64,000 bases of DNA from Inquilinus sp. KBS0705 (lineage in GTDB: Bacteria > Bacteroidota > Bacteroidia > Sphingobacteriales > Sphingobacteriaceae), in NCBI GenBank assembly GCA_005938025.2, contig VCCI02000003.1:1-64000 (forward strand), given 5' to 3'. Under the pieces are notes generated by a model. That model was not told where the DNA came from. It worked only from the letters and a program-made list of their open reading frames with translations, and searched no databases. Each line of letters starts with the position of its first letter. The first letter of the stretch is position 1. This document shows, piece by piece, positions 42,647 to 52,085 of this stretch. A program made the position numbers and the translations under genes.

Positions 42647-44467
42647 ATGAAAATAAAACGCTTTGGTTTATTGATAGGATTAATGGGCTTTGCCTTGCTG
42701 GGCATTGTGGCTATGCAATTGTATTTTTTGCGCCAATCGTACCAGTTACAATCCGAACTTTTTAACAGTAATGTAAACGAAGCCTTAAACAGCGTAGTTA
42801 ACAAAGTAACCAAGCAAGACGCGCTTAACTTTTTAAATGCACGTTTACAGCACGAACAAAAAAAACTTTTTAGCCAAAACCTACCCGAAAGAAAAACTGA
42901 AATAAGTATAAATGGCACCAAAACCACTATAGATGTCATTAAACTAAAAAAGACTCAAAGCAGGCGCGAGCGTAAGTTAGCCATGTTGCGCGATAGCTTA
43001 AAGCGTATGATCATGCATAAAAAGATGGATGATGAGCTGGCCGGGCTTGTACAGCAAGGTACCGTAAACCTGCGCATACGTATCGAAGAATTTACTGATG
43101 AGTTTGGCGATGTACATGGCCGCTTTATCCCCGAAATTGTTAAAACCCCTGCTCACCCGGTAAAAAAGAAGCTTTATAAGTACGATACCTTACGCTATAC
43201 CTATGTAGACCCGCAGTTTGGGCCGCAAATTATATCGGTTGCTAACCTTAACCCTTTATGGGTACGCAAGCAGCAACAGTTGCAAAAGGAGAAGCAGTTT
43301 GAATTGGTGAAAAAAATGCTGGAGACAGATTCGTTAGAAAATGCACCGCAGGATAGAAAGAACCAAAGTGTGATTGCTAACCTTGCCGAAGAATACCGTA
43401 AATCAAACGAACCCCTTACCAATCGAATCAACAACTTTTGGATAGACTCATTGCTTCGTTTTGAATTACATAACAGGGGTATACTTTTGCCATATGATTA
43501 CGAAGTAACCACCGCCAACAGCGATTCGCTCATATTCTCCAGTGCAATGGATACCCAGGGCAAAAAGCCCGTGTTTACCGATGCAAACACATTTCAGAAA
43601 GCTATTTTTAGTAACGAGGTTATAAATGATCCGGGTAAGATAAAAATATTCTTCCCCCAAAAAACCTCATTTATTTTAAGCAACATGACGGCCTCTATAG
43701 GTACCACCGGCGGCCTGTTGTTTGTGTTGATATTTTGCTTTGGATATACCATATTCTCTATACTAAGACAAAAGAAAGTGTCGGAAATGAAGATGGATTT
43801 CATCAACAACATGACACATGAGTTTAAAACCCCTGTATCAACCATTATGATAGCCAGCGAGGCTTTAAAGGATGATGAGATAGCACAGGATAAAACACGG
43901 GTAGCAAGGCTGGCCAATGTTATTTACGAAGAGAATGTAAGGTTGGGAAGCCATATAGAGCGGGTGTTAAATATTGCCCGTATAGAGAAAGACGACTTTA
44001 AGCTGGATAAAAAGCCGCTGGATGTTAACGAAATGATAACGGTTGTTATTGATAGCATGCAGCTTAAACTACAAAAGAACAATGCAATAACCAACCTGCA
44101 TTTAGATGCTGAGAATGCCGTAGTTATTGCCGACGAGCTCCATTTTTCGAACGTATTGTATAACCTGGTTGATAACGCCATAAAATACAGCAACGGCAGC
44201 CCCGAGATAGATATTAGCACCGCTAACAAAAACGGCAATATTGTTATCAAAGTAGCCGATAAAGGTATTGGCATGAACCGCGATCAGCAGGCAAAAATAT
44301 TTGAACAGTTTTACCGTATACCTACAGGCAACTTACACGATGTTAAGGGGTTTGGCCTGGGCCTAAGCTATGTAAATACGATAGTAAAAAGGCTGGAAGG
44401 CACTATTAGCGTACGGTCTGAAAAAGAAAAGGGCTCGGAGTTTGAGTTAAGATTCCCTGTTGCTTAA
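42647..44467 (+). CDS. Sensor histidine kinase, RprX-like
   Basis: A 606-residue membrane kinase: membrane helix 1 (7-28), a large periplasmic sensor of about 310 residues with no familiar domain, helix 2 (about 352-372), HisKA (NNMTHEFKTPVSTIMIASEAL) and ATPase (NLVDNAIKYSN, DKGIGMNR, IFEQFYR, GFGLGLSYV), all canonical. TAATTTTG at 42626-42633 may be its -7 promoter element. Its response regulator follows 8 bp later. The size and layout resemble RprX of Bacteroides; the signal is unknown. Confidence 0.9.
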   Translation: MKIKRFGLLIGLMGFALLGIVAMQLYFLRQSYQLQSELFNSNVNEALNSVVNKVTKQDALNFLNARLQHEQKKLFSQNLPERKTEISINGTKTTIDVIKLKKTQSRRERKLAMLRDSLKRMIMHKKMDDELAGLVQQGTVNLRIRIEEFTDEFGDVHGRFIPEIVKTPAHPVKKKLYKYDTLRYTYVDPQFGPQIISVANLNPLWVRKQQQLQKEKQFELVKKMLETDSLENAPQDRKNQSVIANLAEEYRKSNEPLTNRINNFWIDSLLRFELHNRGILLPYDYEVTTANSDSLIFSSAMDTQGKKPVFTDANTFQKAIFSNEVINDPGKIKIFFPQKTSFILSNMTASIGTTGGLLFVLIFCFGYTIFSILRQKKVSEMKMDFINNMTHEFKTPVSTIMIASEALKDDEIAQDKTRVARLANVIYEENVRLGSHIERVLNIARIEKDDFKLDKKPLDVNEMITVVIDSMQLKLQKNNAITNLHLDAENAVVIADELHFSNVLYNLVDNAIKYSNGSPEIDISTANKNGNIVIKVADKGIGMNRDQQAKIFEQFYRIPTGNLHDVKGFGLGLSYVNTIVKRLEGTISVRSEKEKGSEFELRFPVA

Positions 44468-44475
44468 ACCATATC

Positions 44476-45168
44476 ATGAAAAAAATATTACTAGTTGAAG
44501 ACGACCCTAACCTTGGTTTATTGCTACAGGATTACCTGCAGCTAAAAGGTAAGTTTGATGTGGTTTTATGTAAAGATGGGGAAGAAGGCCTGCGTGCTTT
44601 TACCAAAAACAGCTATGATTTACTAATATTAGATGTAATGATGCCCAAAAAAGATGGTTTTACATTGGGCAAAGATATACGTAAAATAAATGCCAATGTG
44701 CCCATTATTTTTGCGACCGCAAAAGGGATGATAGAAGATAAAACACAGGCATTTAACCTTGGTGGGGATGATTATATAACCAAGCCATTTAGAATAGAAG
44801 AATTACTGTTGCGCATTAACGCACTATTAAAGCGTGCAGACAGCCCCGAGAAAAAGGCTGATGAAAACCCTACGCAGTTTAAATTGGGTAGCTACAACTT
44901 CGACTATACATCGCAATTGATCACCCGGGGCGAGGCATTTCAAAAGCTATCCACTAAAGAAGCCGAATTGCTGCGCCTGCTTTGCTTGCGCAAAAATGAA
45001 GTGCTTACCCGCGAAGAAGCCTTGCTTAATATTTGGCACGACGATAATTACTTTAACGGACGTAGTATGGATGTTTTTTTAAGCAAGATACGTAAGTATC
45101 TGAAAGACGACTCCTCGGTAGAGATCATTAATGTGCATGGAAGGGGCTATAAGCTGCTGATCAATTAG
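44476..45168 (+). CDS. OmpR-family response regulator, RprY-like
   Basis: A 230-residue regulator: receiver domain (1-120; acidic pocket EDD at 8-10, phosphoacceptor Asp in LLILDVMMPKKDG, Lys in DDYITKPFR) and a winged-helix domain (about 132-229; LSTKEAELLRLLCLRKNEVLTREEALLNIW, SMDVFLSKIRKYL, HGRGYKL). It is co-transcribed with the kinase just upstream. DNA targets are not visible. Confidence 0.93.
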   Translation: MKKILLVEDDPNLGLLLQDYLQLKGKFDVVLCKDGEEGLRAFTKNSYDLLILDVMMPKKDGFTLGKDIRKINANVPIIFATAKGMIEDKTQAFNLGGDDYITKPFRIEELLLRINALLKRADSPEKKADENPTQFKLGSYNFDYTSQLITRGEAFQKLSTKEAELLRLLCLRKNEVLTREEALLNIWHDDNYFNGRSMDVFLSKIRKYLKDDSSVEIINVHGRGYKLLIN

Positions 45169-45203
45169 TATTTATAATATAGGTGCAGCGTATCAGTACT
45201 ATA

Positions 45204-45656
45204 CTATAATAGATTTTCCAGATCATCCAAGTCTTTTGACCTGCCTGAGGTTTTTTTTGCTTGGATCAGATTGTTTAAATGTATTGTTCTTATTTCTAAT
45301 CCATCATCCTTAAAAAAAACGGAATTATCAAAACACTCATTAAAGTTAAGGCCAAGCACACTAACCATTATATCTATAGCCACAGGAGGCCTTCCAAATG
45401 TAAAAACATCAATTGCAGTATCTGATAAAAACTTTTCTTCGCTCATGTCAAATACAGGCATTCCAAAATGTAAAAAGGCTAATTGAATTTTCTTATAATT
45501 AGCGAGTGTTCTTTCAACCCAAATATCCATATCGCCAGTAGTTCGTGGATAGCCATGCAGTATTACCGAATATCCGCCAACCAGAATATATCTTACTTTA
45601 TTAATATTTAGAGCATTAATAAAATCCCTGAAATCTTCTTTAAATATATTGCCCAT
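45204..45656 (-). CDS. Nucleotidyltransferase-fold protein of a two-gene module
   Basis: A 150-residue protein. The nucleotidyltransferase motif is complete: VGGYSVILHGYPRTTGDMDIWV gives GG (27-28) and DxD (Asp42, Asp44), and a later acidic strand (PVAIDIMVSV) supplies a third carboxylate. It resembles the MNT/DUF6036-type proteins found in toxin-antitoxin-like pairs. Its ATG overlaps the stop of the upstream 68-residue gene by one base (TAATG). The A+T content looks higher than in the neighbours. Substrate and partner function are unknown. Confidence 0.78.
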   Translation of the reverse strand: MGNIFKEDFRDFINALNINKVRYILVGGYSVILHGYPRTTGDMDIWVERTLANYKKIQLAFLHFGMPVFDMSEEKFLSDTAIDVFTFGRPPVAIDIMVSVLGLNFNECFDNSVFFKDDGLEIRTIHLNNLIQAKKTSGRSKDLDDLENLL

Positions 45657-45862
45657 TAGTTATTTCTGGCTCTGCAACTAAATATAGTACGATCCATTTT
45701 GGGTGGGTTATCTTCAGGATAGTTAAATGCGATGCTGTTTAAATAATTGGCAATCTTGAGTCTTTCCTGCCATGGCAATAATTTATAGTAAGCCGCATGG
45801 TTAGATGCTTCTTTAGCGGTTTGGGCCTTAAAAGCGGTTCTGTCTAAACGATATTCGCTCAT
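45656..45862 (-). CDS. Small protein coupled to the nucleotidyltransferase
   Basis: A 68-residue basic protein, MSEYRLDRTAFKAQTAKEASNHAAYYK at the start, then LPWQERLKIANYLNSIAF and DNPPKMDRTIFSCRARNN. Predicted mostly helical. I do not recognise a named family, but I recall small proteins with this RLDRTAFK...PPKMDRT pattern paired with nucleotidyltransferases in Bacteroidota. Translational coupling to the next gene suggests the two act together. Confidence 0.65.
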   Translation of the reverse strand: MSEYRLDRTAFKAQTAKEASNHAAYYKLLPWQERLKIANYLNSIAFNYPEDNPPKMDRTIFSCRARNN

Positions 45863-45942
45863 AATTCAAATATACTTCAAAAATCATAACCCTTGTAACA
45901 ACTTTGTTAAAGCCTTGCGAATATTTTATAGCTAAAATTAAA

Positions 45943-45950
45943 TAAGTTTG
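45943..45950 (+). promoter_or_regulatory. Possible -7 element of the M28 peptidase gene
   Basis: TAAGTTTG matches TAnnTTTG, 30 bp before the ATG. No well-placed TTTG is seen upstream. Confidence 0.45.
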
Positions 45951-45980
45951 TTTTGTTGTTTTACTAACTGACTGACTTAT

Positions 45981-47561
45981 ATGAAATTAAAATTACTTTA
46001 TGCCTGCATGACCATAACGGGCATGGCAGGAACCGCATTTGCACAAGAGACCGTTGACCAGGCGGCCGTTGCAAAAATCCGCGAAGAAGGGTTAAACCAC
46101 TCCAAGGTTATGGAAACCGCTTTTTACATTACAGATGTTGCGGGCCCGCGTTTATCCGGCTCACCGGGTTTAAAACGTGCGCAGGAATGGGCTGTAAATC
46201 AATTAAAAACATGGGGTTTAGTTAACGCTAAATTAGAGCCTTGGGGCAAGTTTGGTAAAGGCTGGGAGGTTCAAAAAAATTATGCGGCTATTACCGTTCC
46301 GTATTACCATGCTATAATAGCCATCCCTAAAGCCTGGACACCGGGTACTAATGGCGCTATAAAAGGCGAAGTGGTTTTAGTAAAAGCCGATACCATTACC
46401 GATCTTGACCAGTACAAAGGGAAACTTGCAGGTAAAATTGTAATGTTTGATACTAAAACTAAAGTAGCCCAATCATTTAAAGCGGATGCATCGCGTTATA
46501 CTGACGAAGAACTGCAAAAAATGGCTGATGCGAAGCCACAGCCGGCGGGAGCTCCACGCCCGGCGTTTGATCAAAATTCGCCACAGTTTGCTGCCATGCG
46601 CCGTATGAGAGCTATGCGCGCTGCTATTGGCGATTTTTTCTTAAATGAAAAAGTTGGTTTGGTATTAAGTATTGCCCGCGGTAGCGATGGAACAGTATTT
46701 ACAACCAACGGAGCATCATATGCAGATACCGCCAAAGCAGTAGCGCCCGAACTGGAAACCAGCAGCGAGGACTACCTGCGCATTTTGCGCTTAGTTAAGG
46801 CAGGCCAAAAGGTTGAATTGGAAGCAGACATAAAAACCCAATTCTTTACCGATGATTTGCAAGGCTATAACGTAATTGCCGAAATACCGGGTACCGATAA
46901 AAAATTAAAAGAGCAGGTAGTAATGATAGGCGGCCACTTTGATTCGTGGCATGCGGCTACAGGCGCTACAGATAATGCAGCGGGCAGTGCTGTAATGATG
47001 GAAGCTGTGCGTATATTAAAAGCTATTGGCTTTAAACCAAAACGTACTATTCGTATTGCATTGTGGAGCTCAGAAGAGCAAGGTTTATTTGGCTCTCGTG
47101 GCTATGTTGCGGCCCATTTTGGCGACCCTAAAACTATGGAATTGAAGCCGGAGCAGGCAAAGCTTGATGCTTATTATAACCTGGATAACGGTACCGGTCA
47201 AATACGCGGTATATACTTGCAGGGCGACTCTGCGGCTGGCCCGTTATTCAAAACCTGGTTAGAACCATTTAAAGACCTTGGCGCAGCTACTGTTACTATA
47301 GGTAATACCGGCGGTACAGATCACCTTTCGTATAACGCGGTGGGTATACCGGGCTTCCAGTTTATACAGGAGCCTATTGACTACGGTACTCGTACACACC
47401 ATAGTAACCAGGATACCTACGATCGCCTGATAGAAGACGATTTGAAACAAGCTGCTACCATTATAGCATCGTTTGTATATAATACATCCGAGCGTAAAGA
47501 TATGGTGCCACGCAAGCCATTACCGGTTGTTACGCCTCCGGCTGCAGCGGCAAAAAATTAA
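45981..47561 (+). CDS. Secreted M28-family metallopeptidase with PA domain
   Basis: A 526-residue exported peptidase (signal peptide ending at AFAQ, residue 21). A PA-like domain (about 120-265) interrupts the N-terminal half. The di-zinc M28 site follows: GGHFDSWHAATGATDNAAGSA (His and Asp ligands), LWSSEEQGLFGS (catalytic Glu pair), YNLDNGTG (Asp) and RTHHSNQDTYD (His). Likely an aminopeptidase or carboxypeptidase that works in the periplasm or outside. It stands alone and ends in a terminator. Confidence 0.9.
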   Translation: MKLKLLYACMTITGMAGTAFAQETVDQAAVAKIREEGLNHSKVMETAFYITDVAGPRLSGSPGLKRAQEWAVNQLKTWGLVNAKLEPWGKFGKGWEVQKNYAAITVPYYHAIIAIPKAWTPGTNGAIKGEVVLVKADTITDLDQYKGKLAGKIVMFDTKTKVAQSFKADASRYTDEELQKMADAKPQPAGAPRPAFDQNSPQFAAMRRMRAMRAAIGDFFLNEKVGLVLSIARGSDGTVFTTNGASYADTAKAVAPELETSSEDYLRILRLVKAGQKVELEADIKTQFFTDDLQGYNVIAEIPGTDKKLKEQVVMIGGHFDSWHAATGATDNAAGSAVMMEAVRILKAIGFKPKRTIRIALWSSEEQGLFGSRGYVAAHFGDPKTMELKPEQAKLDAYYNLDNGTGQIRGIYLQGDSAAGPLFKTWLEPFKDLGAATVTIGNTGGTDHLSYNAVGIPGFQFIQEPIDYGTRTHHSNQDTYDRLIEDDLKQAATIIASFVYNTSERKDMVPRKPLPVVTPPAAAAKN

Positions 47562-47580
47562 AATAATGCCTTATAACAAA

Positions 47581-47610
47581 AAAGCGATCGGTGTAACCGA
47601 TCGCTTTTTT
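47581..47610. terminator. Terminator between M28 peptidase and dxs
   Basis: AAAGCGATCGGT-GTA-ACCGATCGCTTT is a perfect 12-bp stem with A and T tracts on either side; it can serve both convergent genes. Confidence 0.92.
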
Positions 47611-47631
47611 TATGCTGTGCAGGGCCTTTTT

Positions 47632-49560
47632 TTAAGAAGCTATAGTATGTTTATTCCTTTTAATGCCAAAGCTCCTAACCTGTGCGGCAATGCCATTGGC
47701 ATCGTAGCCACACTCGGCCCAAAGTTCGGGTTGTTCGCCATGTTCAATCACACGGTCAGGTATGCCTAAGCGTACAACGTTGTTTTTATAGCCTTTATCG
47801 GCCATAAACTCTAATATGGCGCTGCCCATGCCGCCTTCAAGGCAGCCATCTTCCACAGTTACTACTTGGTTATATTTGGTAAATACTTCGTGCAGCATAT
47901 CCTCATCAAGCGGTTTTACAAAGCGCAGGTCGTAATGTGCAGGGTAAAAACCTTCGGTATTTAGGTCGGCAATGGCTTTAGTAGCTTCGTTGCCAATAGC
48001 GCCAATGGTTACAATAGCAACTTCTTCGCCATCGCATATTTTGCGGCCCTTGCCAACAGGTATAGCTTTAAAAGGGCGTTGCCAATCAACCATAACACCA
48101 TTGCCACGGGGGTAGCGTATAACAAATGGGCCCATGTTTTCCTGTTGTGCAGTATACATCAGGTTGCGTAGTTCTTCTTCATTCATAGGTGCCGATACCA
48201 CCATATTAGGTATGCAGCGCATGTAAGCCAAATCGTAGGCGCCATGGTGTGTCCCGCCATCGGCACCGGCAAAACCGGCCCTGTCAAGGCAAAATACAAC
48301 ATTTAGCTTTTGCAGGGCTACATCATGTATCACCTGGTCATAGGCCCGTTGCATAAAGCTGGAGTATATGTTACAAAAGGGTATAAGCCCCTGTGTAGCC
48401 ATCCCTGCCGAGAAGGTTACCGCATGCTGCTCGGCAATGCCCACATCAAAGGCACGTGTAGGCATGGCTTTCATCATCAGGTTAAGCGAGCAACCCGAAG
48501 GCATGGCAGGCGTAACCCCCATAATTTTAGGGTTTTGTTCGGCCAGCTCAATAATGCTATGCCCAAAAACATCCTGATATTTAGGTGGTTGCGGCTTATC
48601 GTATTTGGCTTTTTTTATCTCGCCGGTTATTTTATCAAACAAACCGGGGGCGTGCCATTTGGTCTGGTCCTTTTCGGCCAGTGCGTAGCCTTTGCCCTTT
48701 ACGGTAATGCAGTGTAATAGCTTTGGCCCGGGTATGTCACGCAGGTCGCGCAGCAGTTTAACCAGGTGTTTTACATCGTGCCCATCAACCGGGCCGAAGT
48801 ATCTGAACTTAAGCGCCTCAAAGAAGTTGCTCCTTTTAAGTAGTGTCCCTTTTATGCTTTTTTCGAGCTTTTTAGCTATTTTAAAGGCATCAGGGCCTAT
48901 TGATGATAGCTTGGCCAGTACAGTGGCAATATCGTCCCTGAAGCGGTTATATGGCCTCGAGGTGGTGATATCTGCCAGGTATTCCTTTAAAGCACCCACG
49001 TTAGGGTCTATCGACATGTTGTTGTCGTTCAGTATCACCAGCAGGTTGGAGTTTTCGATACCGGCATGGTTAAGTGCCTCAAAGGCAAGGCCCGCGCCCA
49101 TAGCTCCATCGCCTATTACAGCCACGTGCTGCCTGTCGGTTTCGCCTTTGTATTGCGATGCCACAGCCATGCCCAATGCTGCTGATATAGAGGTAGATGA
49201 GTGCCCAACTCCAAAGGTGTCGTATATGCTTTCAGACCGTTTTGGGAAGCCGCTGATGCCGCCATAAACGCGGTTAGTATGAAACTCGTCGCGGCGGCCG
49301 GTTAGTATTTTATGGCCATATGCCTGGTGCCCAACATCCCATACTAATTGGTCGTAGGGGGTATTTAATACATATTGCAGGGCTACAGTAAGCTCCACAG
49401 TACCCAGGCTTGCCGCAAAGTGGCCGCCGTTTACCGATACAATATCAATGATATATTGCCTCAGGTCGTTACATACCTGTTCAAGCTCATCTTCCTTAAA
49501 TTCCTTTAAATCAGAGGGATAGTTTATCCGTTTTAAAAAATCACCGGCGGGTACCTGCAT
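47632..49560 (-). CDS. dxs: 1-deoxy-D-xylulose-5-phosphate synthase
   Basis: A 642-residue TPP enzyme that condenses pyruvate and glyceraldehyde-3-phosphate, the first step of the MEP isoprenoid pathway. Conserved blocks: [84 protein letters not shown] (TPP), [17 protein letters not shown] and [18 protein letters not shown]. Full length. It appears monocistronic. Confidence 0.97.
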   Translation of the reverse strand: MQVPAGDFLKRINYPSDLKEFKEDELEQVCNDLRQYIIDIVSVNGGHFAASLGTVELTVALQYVLNTPYDQLVWDVGHQAYGHKILTGRRDEFHTNRVYGGISGFPKRSESIYDTFGVGHSSTSISAALGMAVASQYKGETDRQHVAVIGDGAMGAGLAFEALNHAGIENSNLLVILNDNNMSIDPNVGALKEYLADITTSRPYNRFRDDIATVLAKLSSIGPDAFKIAKKLEKSIKGTLLKRSNFFEALKFRYFGPVDGHDVKHLVKLLRDLRDIPGPKLLHCITVKGKGYALAEKDQTKWHAPGLFDKITGEIKKAKYDKPQPPKYQDVFGHSIIELAEQNPKIMGVTPAMPSGCSLNLMMKAMPTRAFDVGIAEQHAVTFSAGMATQGLIPFCNIYSSFMQRAYDQVIHDVALQKLNVVFCLDRAGFAGADGGTHHGAYDLAYMRCIPNMVVSAPMNEEELRNLMYTAQQENMGPFVIRYPRGNGVMVDWQRPFKAIPVGKGRKICDGEEVAIVTIGAIGNEATKAIADLNTEGFYPAHYDLRFVKPLDEDMLHEVFTKYNQVVTVEDGCLEGGMGSAILEFMADKGYKNNVVRLGIPDRVIEHGEQPELWAECGYDANGIAAQVRSFGIKRNKHTIAS

Positions 49561-49930
49561 CTATGTTCTCCAGACTATTTAACCTACAAAGTAAGCTAAT
49601 TTATTACTAATTATGCGTATAAGTTATCAGGGTAAATACATTAAAATGATTCTTAATTAGCGTAGCATTTTGTTTATATGGCTTTGCCGACTAAAATGCG
49701 CCTTTAAAACGCATTTTGGCTATAACCTTTACACTTTCGGCTATAAATTATTCCATTTTTTTGTTGGTCTTGCGGGAAATTTTCGTTTTTTTTTCGCTGC
49801 CCCTGATGTACTAATATAGAATTTAATTGGAGTAAAAAAAATATTTGGCTACAATTATTTTACATTTAAATATTGTTTATAAACAACAATTGTAATTATT
49901 TATATTACAAATAAGCTGTATTTTTGAATT
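49561..49930. promoter_or_regulatory. AT-rich divergent intergenic region with palindromes near scpA
   Basis: 370 bp between dxs and scpA, without a coding frame. A perfect 14-bp palindrome TTGTTTATAAACAA (49873-49886) is followed by the inverted repeat TTGTAAT-N7-ATTACAA (49890-49910), both just upstream of scpA and sharing TTGT ends. They look like operator sites. TATTTTTG (49919-49926) resembles a -7 box but is only 5 bp from the ATG. Confidence 0.5.
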
Positions 49931-50671
49931 ATGACCGAAGAGGCTTTCGCAATTAAACTCCCGCAATTTGAAGGACCCTTTGACCTGCTGCTGTTTTTTA
50001 TAGAACGCGACGAACTGGATATACACGAAATAAAGATAGCCAGCATTACCAACGACTTTTTGGATTACATACACCAGATGACGGTGCTGAACATGGAGGT
50101 AGCCAGCGAATTTATTTTTGTTGCAGCTACCCTAATGCGCATAAAAGCCAAAATGCTTTTGCCGCGCCATAACACCGGCGAAGAAGAGAACGAACTGGAT
50201 ACCAAAGAAAGCTTAATACGCAAGCTGATAGAATACAAACGCTTTAAGGTGCTTTGCGATGAGTTAAGGCCTTATGAGGATGAACGTTTTAAACAGGAAA
50301 AGCGCGGCAACATTAAGGCCGACCTGGAGCAGGTTGAAAAAGTAGCCGTACCCGGCGAAGAACTTTCAGAAATTAACCTGTATAAACTGATGATGGTTTA
50401 TAACCGGGTGATGCGCCAATACCTTACCCGCAGCGAAGAAGTGGTGCACACAGTAACGCAATACCCATACACCATCGAAAAACAAAAGGCGGCCATTGCC
50501 GATCTGCTGCGCATCAACAAAAAGATGGATTTTAGCAACATAGCGGGTAACTCCGAAAATAAGGTGCATTTTGTATATAATTTTTTAGCCGTATTAGAAA
50601 TGCTGCAGCAGGAGCTGATAGATATAAAAATAGGCCTGGGCTATAATAATTTTTGGATATCGCCACGATAG
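49931..50671 (+). CDS. scpA: Segregation and condensation protein A
   Basis: A 246-residue ScpA kleisin, which with ScpB and SMC compacts and segregates the chromosome. The N-terminal block QFEGPFDLLLFFIERDELDIHEIKIASITNDFLDYI is the SMC-neck-binding part, and the central EFIFVAATLMRIKAKMLLP block is diagnostic. scpB is not adjacent. Confidence 0.94.
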   Translation: MTEEAFAIKLPQFEGPFDLLLFFIERDELDIHEIKIASITNDFLDYIHQMTVLNMEVASEFIFVAATLMRIKAKMLLPRHNTGEEENELDTKESLIRKLIEYKRFKVLCDELRPYEDERFKQEKRGNIKADLEQVEKVAVPGEELSEINLYKLMMVYNRVMRQYLTRSEEVVHTVTQYPYTIEKQKAAIADLLRINKKMDFSNIAGNSENKVHFVYNFLAVLEMLQQELIDIKIGLGYNNFWISPR

Positions 50672-50794
50672 ATATTGGATTTTGTTTGGTGGTGATTTCT
50701 AAATAATTATCAGCGTAAATAAATAGTAAGAACATCTAATATCTAAAATCTAAATTCTAAAATTTACCTACCTTTACGCGCTTTATACACAACA

Positions 50795-52069
50795 ATGAAA
50801 AGAGACAAATTAATATTTAAGCTGTTAGATGAAGAGCAGCAACGCCAGGAAGAAGGCATTGAGCTGATAGCATCAGAAAATTTTGTAAGCAAGCAGGTAA
50901 TGGAAGCCGCAGGATCTGTTGCAACCAACAAATATGCCGAAGGCCTGCCGGGTAAACGCTATTATGGCGGCTGCCAAATTGTTGACGAAATTGAAACTAT
51001 TGCCATTGAGCGCGCAAAGCAGCTTTTTAATGCCGAGTGGGCAAACGTGCAGCCACATAGTGGCGCGCAGGCCAATGCCGCGGTAATGCTGGCTGTTTTA
51101 CAACCGGGCGATAAAATATTAGGGTTTGATCTTTCGCATGGCGGGCACTTAACACATGGTTCGCCGGTTAACTTTTCGGGTAGACTATACGAGCCGCATT
51201 TTTATGGGGTTAATAAAGAAACCGGCCTGGTTGATTACGACCAGCTGAAAGCCGTAGCTTTAAAAGAGAAACCAAAACTGATCATTTGCGGTGCTTCGGC
51301 ATACTCGCGCGATTGGGATTACGCGTTCATCCGCAGCGTTGCCGATGAAGTAGGCGCGTTGGTATTGGCAGATATATCGCACCCGGCAGGTTTAATTGCC
51401 CGTGGTTTACTAACCGATCCGCTTCCGCATTGCCATATTGTTACTACCACTACCCACAAAACCTTACGCGGCCCGCGTGGCGGCCTTATTTTGTTAGGTA
51501 GAGATTTTGAGAACCCATGGGGTTTAAAAACACCAAAGGGCGAAGTAAGGATGATGTCGTCTTTATTAGACATGGCTGTGTTCCCGGGTACACAGGGTGG
51601 CCCCTTAGAGCATATTATAGCTGCTAAAGCTATTGCCTTTGGCGAAGCTTTAAGCGATAGCTACATGAAATACATATTACAGGTTAAGTTAAACGGCGCT
51701 GCAATGGCCAAGGCTTTAACCGAAAGAGGCTACAACATCATATCGGGCGGTACGGATAACCACCTGATGCTGGTTGACCTGCGCAATAAAAATATTACAG
51801 GTAAAGCAGCCGAAAACGCCTTAGTTAACGCCGATATTACGGCCAATAAAAACATGGTTCCGTATGATGACAGGTCGCCTTTTGTAACATCGGGCATCCG
51901 CCTGGGTACTGCGGCTATTACTACCCGCGGACTAAAAGAGAAGCACATGGAAACGATTGTTGAGTTAATAGACGCGGTGTTAATTGACCCCGAAAACGAA
52001 ACTTCGATCAAAAAAATACGTAAAAGGGTACATAAATTGATGGAAGATTTTCCACTGTATAAGGATTAA
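50795..52069 (+). CDS. glyA: Serine hydroxymethyltransferase
   Basis: A 424-residue PLP enzyme that interconverts serine and glycine with tetrahydrofolate. The PLP lysine is in [14 protein letters not shown]; other blocks are [26 protein letters not shown] and [13 protein letters not shown]. Full length. It is followed after 16 bp by the hybrid kinase gene, which may share its transcript. Confidence 0.97.
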   Translation: MKRDKLIFKLLDEEQQRQEEGIELIASENFVSKQVMEAAGSVATNKYAEGLPGKRYYGGCQIVDEIETIAIERAKQLFNAEWANVQPHSGAQANAAVMLAVLQPGDKILGFDLSHGGHLTHGSPVNFSGRLYEPHFYGVNKETGLVDYDQLKAVALKEKPKLIICGASAYSRDWDYAFIRSVADEVGALVLADISHPAGLIARGLLTDPLPHCHIVTTTTHKTLRGPRGGLILLGRDFENPWGLKTPKGEVRMMSSLLDMAVFPGTQGGPLEHIIAAKAIAFGEALSDSYMKYILQVKLNGAAMAKALTERGYNIISGGTDNHLMLVDLRNKNITGKAAENALVNADITANKNMVPYDDRSPFVTSGIRLGTAAITTRGLKEKHMETIVELIDAVLIDPENETSIKKIRKRVHKLMEDFPLYKD

Positions 52070-52085
52070 GGGGTAAAATGGCAGG

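Noticed and set aside
48692..49267. 191-codon open frame on the plus strand
   Set aside because: It lies wholly inside dxs on the other strand, with Ser/Ala/Pro-rich composition typical of a shadow frame.
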